Positions 59,940 to 64,000 of a DNA stretch of 64,000 nt are shown here, piece by piece (the stretch's first letter is position 1; the number at the start of each line of letters is the position of its first letter). Where the stretch lies: the NCBI RefSeq assembly GCF_029254265.1, contig NZ_JAQWXX010000115.1, positions 1-64,000 of the forward strand. The letters are read 5' to 3'. The stretch is from Algoriphagus sp. GTDB lineage: Bacteria > Bacteroidota > Bacteroidia > Cytophagales > Cyclobacteriaceae. The translations under genes were made by a program, and so were the position numbers. The notes beneath the pieces were generated by a model, which worked only from the letters and a program-made list of their open reading frames with translations, searched no databases and was not told the origin of the DNA.

Positions 59940-62753
59940 ATGAACCAATTGGTGAACAGTGGCAAAAGGATTCTATCGTTTCTCATCATCTTATTTTCCA
60001 TTGGATTAAGTTCCTGTGAGAAGTCAGAACCTTTTGATGATCCGACTGTCAAACCGGATGAAAATCGGTTTACGAAAGTTGTTTTGACAGAAGGAATGGA
60101 TGAACCCATGGAAATGACCTTCCTTCCCGAAAGCAGAATTCTCTTTGTGGAAAGAAAAGGTGGAGTGAAGATTTTTGATGAGAAAACAGGTGATGTGACC
60201 TTAGTGGCCACGATTCCTGTAAATACTAAATACACCAACAAAGAGGGGGTGGTGAGAGAAGCAGAAGAAGGCTTGATGGGCGTGATCGTTCATCCTAATT
60301 TTGAAAAGAATCACTGGATTTACCTTTACTATGCGGACCCGATTGATACCCAGCATGTGTTGGCTCGGTATGAGCTAGACGGAAACATCCTTAAGGAAGA
60401 GACGAAGAAGATACTTTTGGTCGTGCCAACACAACGTGAAGAGTGTTGCCATACAGGCGGAGGAATGGTCTTCGACCAGGAAGGTAATCTTTACTTGACA
60501 GTTGGAAACAATACCGTTAACCCACGTACAGGATCATCTAATTTGGATGAAAGACCTGGATTTGAGAACTCGGATGATCAAAGAGCTCCTGGAAACACCA
60601 ATGATTTAAGAGGAAAGATTTTAAGAATTCATCCAGAAGATGATGGAACTTATACTATTCCAGAAGGAAATTTATTCCCTATAGGAACTGAGAAAACTAA
60701 ACCTGAAATCTATACCATGGGTCATAGAAACCCATGGAGAGTTTCTTTAGACAGTGAAACTGGCTATTTGTACTGGGGCGAAGTGGGGCCTGATGCATCC
60801 GTAGACTCTATCTGGGGACCAAAAGGGTATGATGAATTTAATCAGGCTAAAGGCCCGGGATTTTTTGGATGGCCATATTTTATTGGTGACAACCAACCAT
60901 ATAATAGGCATGACCTTGCAACGGAGACTTATGGAGCTCCTTTTGATGTCAATAAGCCTGTGAACGAATCTGTCAACAATACGGGTTTAAGAGAATTGCC
61001 TACTCCTGTGGTTCCTGCTTTCATTTGGTATCCTTATGGGATATCTGAAGAGTTTCCTATGCTTGGAAGTTCTGGAAGGAGTGCAACAGGTGGGCCTGTA
61101 TTCAGAAAAAAAGATTTTGCAAAAGATGCACCTTATGTATTTCCTGCGTATTACGAGGGGAAATGGTTGATCGTCGACTTTATGAGAGGTTGGATCATGG
61201 CGGTCTCGATGGATGAAAATGGAGATTATCAATCCATGGAACGGTTTTTACCGGAAGAGAACTTCAGTTCGGCTATTGATATGGATTTTGGACCAGATGG
61301 AGCACTTTATGTGTTGGAATATGGGAGCGCTTGGTTTAGAGGAAACTCGAATTCCAGAATTGTTAAAATTGAATACAATGCTGGAAATAGAAAACCAAAC
61401 ATAAATGCTTCTGCGGATGTCATGGCAGGTTCGGTGCCATTCACAACCAAATTCAGTTCAGCCGGAACCAACGATTATGACGATTACGATCAGGGAAAGC
61501 TTACCTATTCTTGGGAGATCTCTTCTGACAATGGAACAACGGTAGACCTTCAAGGTGCTGACGTTTCCTACACCTTCGAAAGTCCAGGGATATATAAAGT
61601 AGTATTAACGGTGACTGATACCAAAGGCGAATCTAATTCTTCCAGCTTGGAAATAGTGGCCGGAAATGATCGCCCAGTGGTTAGCATAGATTTCAGCGGT
61701 AAAAACAGAACCTTCTATTTTGGAGATAAATCACTGGATTATAAAGTTTTGGTTACTGATAAAGAGGATGGAAGCACTTCAAACGGTGCAATCAAGCCAG
61801 AGGAAGTCGCAGTAACTTTTGATTATGTTCCTGCCGGTTTTGACCCGATCGAAATGGCTTCCAAGCAAAGTGGGGTAGAATCCATGGCAGTATTAAATAT
61901 TGGGCGAAATCTAATAGAGGCTAGTGATTGCAAATCTTGTCATCAATATGATTCGACTTCAATCGGACCTAGCTATTCTGCAGTTGCCCTAAAATATCCC
62001 AAAACTCAAGAGAACGTTCGTATGCTTATTGGTAAAATAATCAATGGAGGCAGTGGCGTTTGGGGAGACCATGCAATGAGTGCGCACCCGCAATTATCAG
62101 AAGGAGATGCCAAGCGAATGGTGGATTATATTTTCAGCTTGAATGAAGTCAATCCCACAGTTGCGTCTCTTCCTTTGGAAGGTAAATTGACTCCAGAAGT
62201 TCCTGAGGGGGAAGATGGCCAGGGAGGATATTTATTAAGAGCATTTTACAGTGATAAAGGAGTAGGAAACATTACATCCTTGACAGGCGAAGACTTTGTT
62301 GCTTTACGTAATCCTTTCTTGGATCCTCAACTATCTGAGGTAAGAAAAGGCGTACAATTGTTGACTACTCCAAGTGTGAATTTCTTCATGGTAGGAGATC
62401 AATCCTATATTGGATTTAAAGATCTAGACATGACAGGAATCAAAGAAATTACCCTTTATTTAGGTCTTAGTTCTAGAGTAGGTGCCAAAGGTGCCTCCGT
62501 TGAGATCAGACTGGATGCTCCAACAGGTCAGTTGTTGGGAGAGACTGAGAAAGTAACCAAAGCGCCTGAAGGCGGTTTCCGACCACCTGCTGGTGTTTCT
62601 CGAACAGAATGGAGAAGACAAAATTCTGCCAAGCCGACACTGACTTTTCAGCCAGTTTCAGGAAAACATGATGTTTATTTCATATTCAAAAACGCGGATG
62701 TGAAACCAGAGGAAATACTAGTTGCTATTAATGAAATAGAGTTTAAAAACTAA
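59940..62753 (+). CDS. Sugar dehydrogenase-PKD-cytochrome c lipoprotein
   Basis: A 937-residue predicted lipoprotein (Cys26). Domain order: PQQ/glucose-sorbosone-dehydrogenase beta-propeller (about 40-470; GLMGVIVHPNFEKNHWIYLYY, HTGGGMVFDQEGNLYLT, MGHRNPWRVS), PKD fold (about 485-580), an unassigned domain, cytochrome c with haem Cys664-x-x-Cys667-His668, then a beta-sandwich C-terminal region (about 760-937) that may be a carbohydrate-binding module. The product oxidises a sugar, or serves that role in polysaccharide use (inference). A tandem paralogue follows. Confidence 0.9.
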   Translation: MNQLVNSGKRILSFLIILFSIGLSSCEKSEPFDDPTVKPDENRFTKVVLTEGMDEPMEMTFLPESRILFVERKGGVKIFDEKTGDVTLVATIPVNTKYTNKEGVVREAEEGLMGVIVHPNFEKNHWIYLYYADPIDTQHVLARYELDGNILKEETKKILLVVPTQREECCHTGGGMVFDQEGNLYLTVGNNTVNPRTGSSNLDERPGFENSDDQRAPGNTNDLRGKILRIHPEDDGTYTIPEGNLFPIGTEKTKPEIYTMGHRNPWRVSLDSETGYLYWGEVGPDASVDSIWGPKGYDEFNQAKGPGFFGWPYFIGDNQPYNRHDLATETYGAPFDVNKPVNESVNNTGLRELPTPVVPAFIWYPYGISEEFPMLGSSGRSATGGPVFRKKDFAKDAPYVFPAYYEGKWLIVDFMRGWIMAVSMDENGDYQSMERFLPEENFSSAIDMDFGPDGALYVLEYGSAWFRGNSNSRIVKIEYNAGNRKPNINASADVMAGSVPFTTKFSSAGTNDYDDYDQGKLTYSWEISSDNGTTVDLQGADVSYTFESPGIYKVVLTVTDTKGESNSSSLEIVAGNDRPVVSIDFSGKNRTFYFGDKSLDYKVLVTDKEDGSTSNGAIKPEEVAVTFDYVPAGFDPIEMASKQSGVESMAVLNIGRNLIEASDCKSCHQYDSTSIGPSYSAVALKYPKTQENVRMLIGKIINGGSGVWGDHAMSAHPQLSEGDAKRMVDYIFSLNEVNPTVASLPLEGKLTPEVPEGEDGQGGYLLRAFYSDKGVGNITSLTGEDFVALRNPFLDPQLSEVRKGVQLLTTPSVNFFMVGDQSYIGFKDLDMTGIKEITLYLGLSSRVGAKGASVEIRLDAPTGQLLGETEKVTKAPEGGFRPPAGVSRTEWRRQNSAKPTLTFQPVSGKHDVYFIFKNADVKPEEILVAINEIEFKN

Positions 62754-62830
62754 TTGTTAAATAGCGAAAGTCTGATCAATTCGGCTTAAAAAAGGCTGAA
62801 AAAAATATTTTTGTTTTAATATTCAAAAGG

Positions 62831-62865
62831 AATGCCCCTAGCCGAAAGGTTCGGGGCATTTTGCA
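62831..62865 (+). terminator. Terminator between the tandem dehydrogenase genes
   Basis: AATGCCCC (62831-62838) and GGGGCATT (62853-62860) form the outer stem with inner pairing around GAAA, followed by TTGC. It lies 78 bases after the stop codon. Confidence 0.75.
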
Positions 62866-63039
62866 TTTATCCCTGATTATTGCTGTATCTGGCATCTTCG
62901 TTCTTTTGACAACACGAATAAAAATCTCTTGATCAAAGGAAATCTGGCTGCTGGCGAAACGCTGATAATTACAAATTATTTTGACAATCTCACGAATAAA
63001 TAAGAACTTCATTCTTAATAAATAACAAAGAACTTTTTT

Positions 63040-64000
63040 ATGAACCATTTGGCGAATAAAATATGGAGGTTTTTTTCCTTCATTTTCGTAGTAGGAGTTG
63101 TAAGTGCTTGTCAAAAATCCGAAGGATTCTCAAAAGTTGTCTTGATAGAAGGAATGGATGAGCCAATGGCAATGACGTTTCTACCTGATAATCGAATTCT
63201 TTTTGTAGAAAGAAAAGGAGCGGTAAAGATTTTAGATCAAGAAACAAGAAAAACCAGATTAGCAGGGACAATTCCCGTTAGCACCAAGTACACTGACAAA
63301 GAAGGAGTTGTTAGTGAAACCGAAGAAGGATTAATGGGAGTGGTCGTTCATCCAGAATTTGAAAAAAATTCATGGGTGTTCATTTATTATGCAGATCCGG
63401 TAGATCCTAAACATGTGTTGGCTAGATATGAACTCAATGGAAGTACACTAGTTGAGGAATCAAAAAAAATCCTTTTAGTCATACCAATTGATAGAGGTTA
63501 CAACCATACTGGTGGAGGAATGGTCTTTGACAAGGAGGGAAATCTCTACCTGACTGTTGGAAATAATACAGAAAACCCAAAATCTGGGACTTCCAGCTTG
63601 GATGAACGTCCTGGATATGAAGGCTCTGATGATCAAAGGGCTGCCGGAAATACCAATGATTTGAGAGGTAAGATATTAAGAATTCATCCAGAAGATGATG
63701 GAACTTACTCGATTCCAAAAGGGAATTTATTTCCCGTAGGCACAGACAAAACCAGACCTGAAATTTATACCATGGGGCATAGAAACCCATGGAGGGTTTC
63801 TTTGGATAGTGAAACGGGATATTTGTATTGGGGCGAAGTGGGACCCGACTCTGATTATGATTCTATCGGGGGATCTAGAGGATATGATGAGTTCAATCAG
63901 GCCAAAGGCCCAGGATTCTTTGGATGGCCATATTTTATTGGTAATAATCAGCCGTACAATAGACATGATGTTTTTACAAACACCTATGGGGAACCATTTG
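63040..64000 (+). CDS. Second sugar dehydrogenase lipoprotein (partial, runs off the window)
   Basis: ATG 63040 opens 320 codons to the window end with no stop. The signal peptide ends in VVSAC (lipobox), and the propeller domain closely follows the 59940-62753 protein (for example IYTMGHRNPWRVSLDSETGY is shared over 20 residues). The start sequence MNHLANK also resembles MNQLVNS of that gene, pointing to tandem duplication. One change is visible: the first protein has REECCHTGGG where this has DRGYNHTGGG, so a Cys-Cys pair is absent here. The 3' domains are not visible. Confidence 0.85.
   Translation, partial: MNHLANKIWRFFSFIFVVGVVSACQKSEGFSKVVLIEGMDEPMAMTFLPDNRILFVERKGAVKILDQETRKTRLAGTIPVSTKYTDKEGVVSETEEGLMGVVVHPEFEKNSWVFIYYADPVDPKHVLARYELNGSTLVEESKKILLVIPIDRGYNHTGGGMVFDKEGNLYLTVGNNTENPKSGTSSLDERPGYEGSDDQRAAGNTNDLRGKILRIHPEDDGTYSIPKGNLFPVGTDKTRPEIYTMGHRNPWRVSLDSETGYLYWGEVGPDSDYDSIGGSRGYDEFNQAKGPGFFGWPYFIGNNQPYNRHDVFTNTYGEPF

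Overview
The window looks like a chromosomal segment of a Bacteroidota bacterium, probably Cytophagales / Cyclobacteriaceae-like. This is inferred from the gene families: an enlarged SecA without a C-terminal zinc finger, TPR histidine kinase, DUF3500, Big_5 lipoprotein, sugar-dehydrogenase lipoproteins, CHAT-TPR protein, AT-rich DNA and weak Shine-Dalgarno sites. There is no rRNA or CRISPR array, and no recognisable phage or transposase gene.

Layout. 0.2-15.6 kb is housekeeping: M20 dipeptidase, DsbD, a two-component system (TPR histidine kinase and LuxR-type regulator), S1/P1 nuclease, M20D amidohydrolase, a SPOR-like lipoprotein, secA, dapF, an exported superoxide dismutase, a MazG-like pyrophosphohydrolase and an MscS channel. 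15.75-28.0 kb is a 12-kb block bounded by a 92-bp direct repeat (89/92 identical). One copy is the 3' part of the intact tRNA-Leu(UAA) gene. The other is a 60-nt tRNA fragment. The block holds a broken MscS copy, a large Ig-repeat lipoprotein, a decayed paralogue of it, an outer-membrane barrel protein, an anti-sigma-like TPR protein, an ECF sigma factor, a serine-hydrolase lipoprotein and a TPR-CHAT protease-like protein. All four intact effector genes carry the same bipartite upstream element, TGATGAC-N15-CGAT, at identical spacing, so they form a probable ECF regulon. This is the most interesting system in the window.

28.1-37.4 kb carries tRNA-Gly, a PAS-LuxR regulator, mutS, a TrmH-type methyltransferase, a thioesterase, a PLP decarboxylase, an SDR, a YfiT-type DinB protein and comF. 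From 37.5 kb coding switches almost completely to the + strand: an AhpD-like protein, exoIII, an RsbW-like ATPase, ybeY, mnmG, a methyltransferase and a Big_5 lipoprotein. Two parS sites lie between ybeY and mnmG. An AT-rich non-coding 0.47 kb (44304-44774) holds several DnaA boxes and is a good candidate for oriC, in keeping with the strand switch.

44.8-52.8 kb is a fatty-acid degradation block: acyl-CoA synthetase, a MarR regulator with palindromic operators, and a fadN-fadA-fadE-like operon. 52.9-64 kb holds a DUF3500 protein, a 37-residue basic protein, a cytochrome c/sugar-dehydrogenase fusion, a class C-like serine hydrolase, a membrane-anchored alpha/beta hydrolase, and two tandem paralogous sugar-dehydrogenase lipoproteins. 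The second of these runs off the window.
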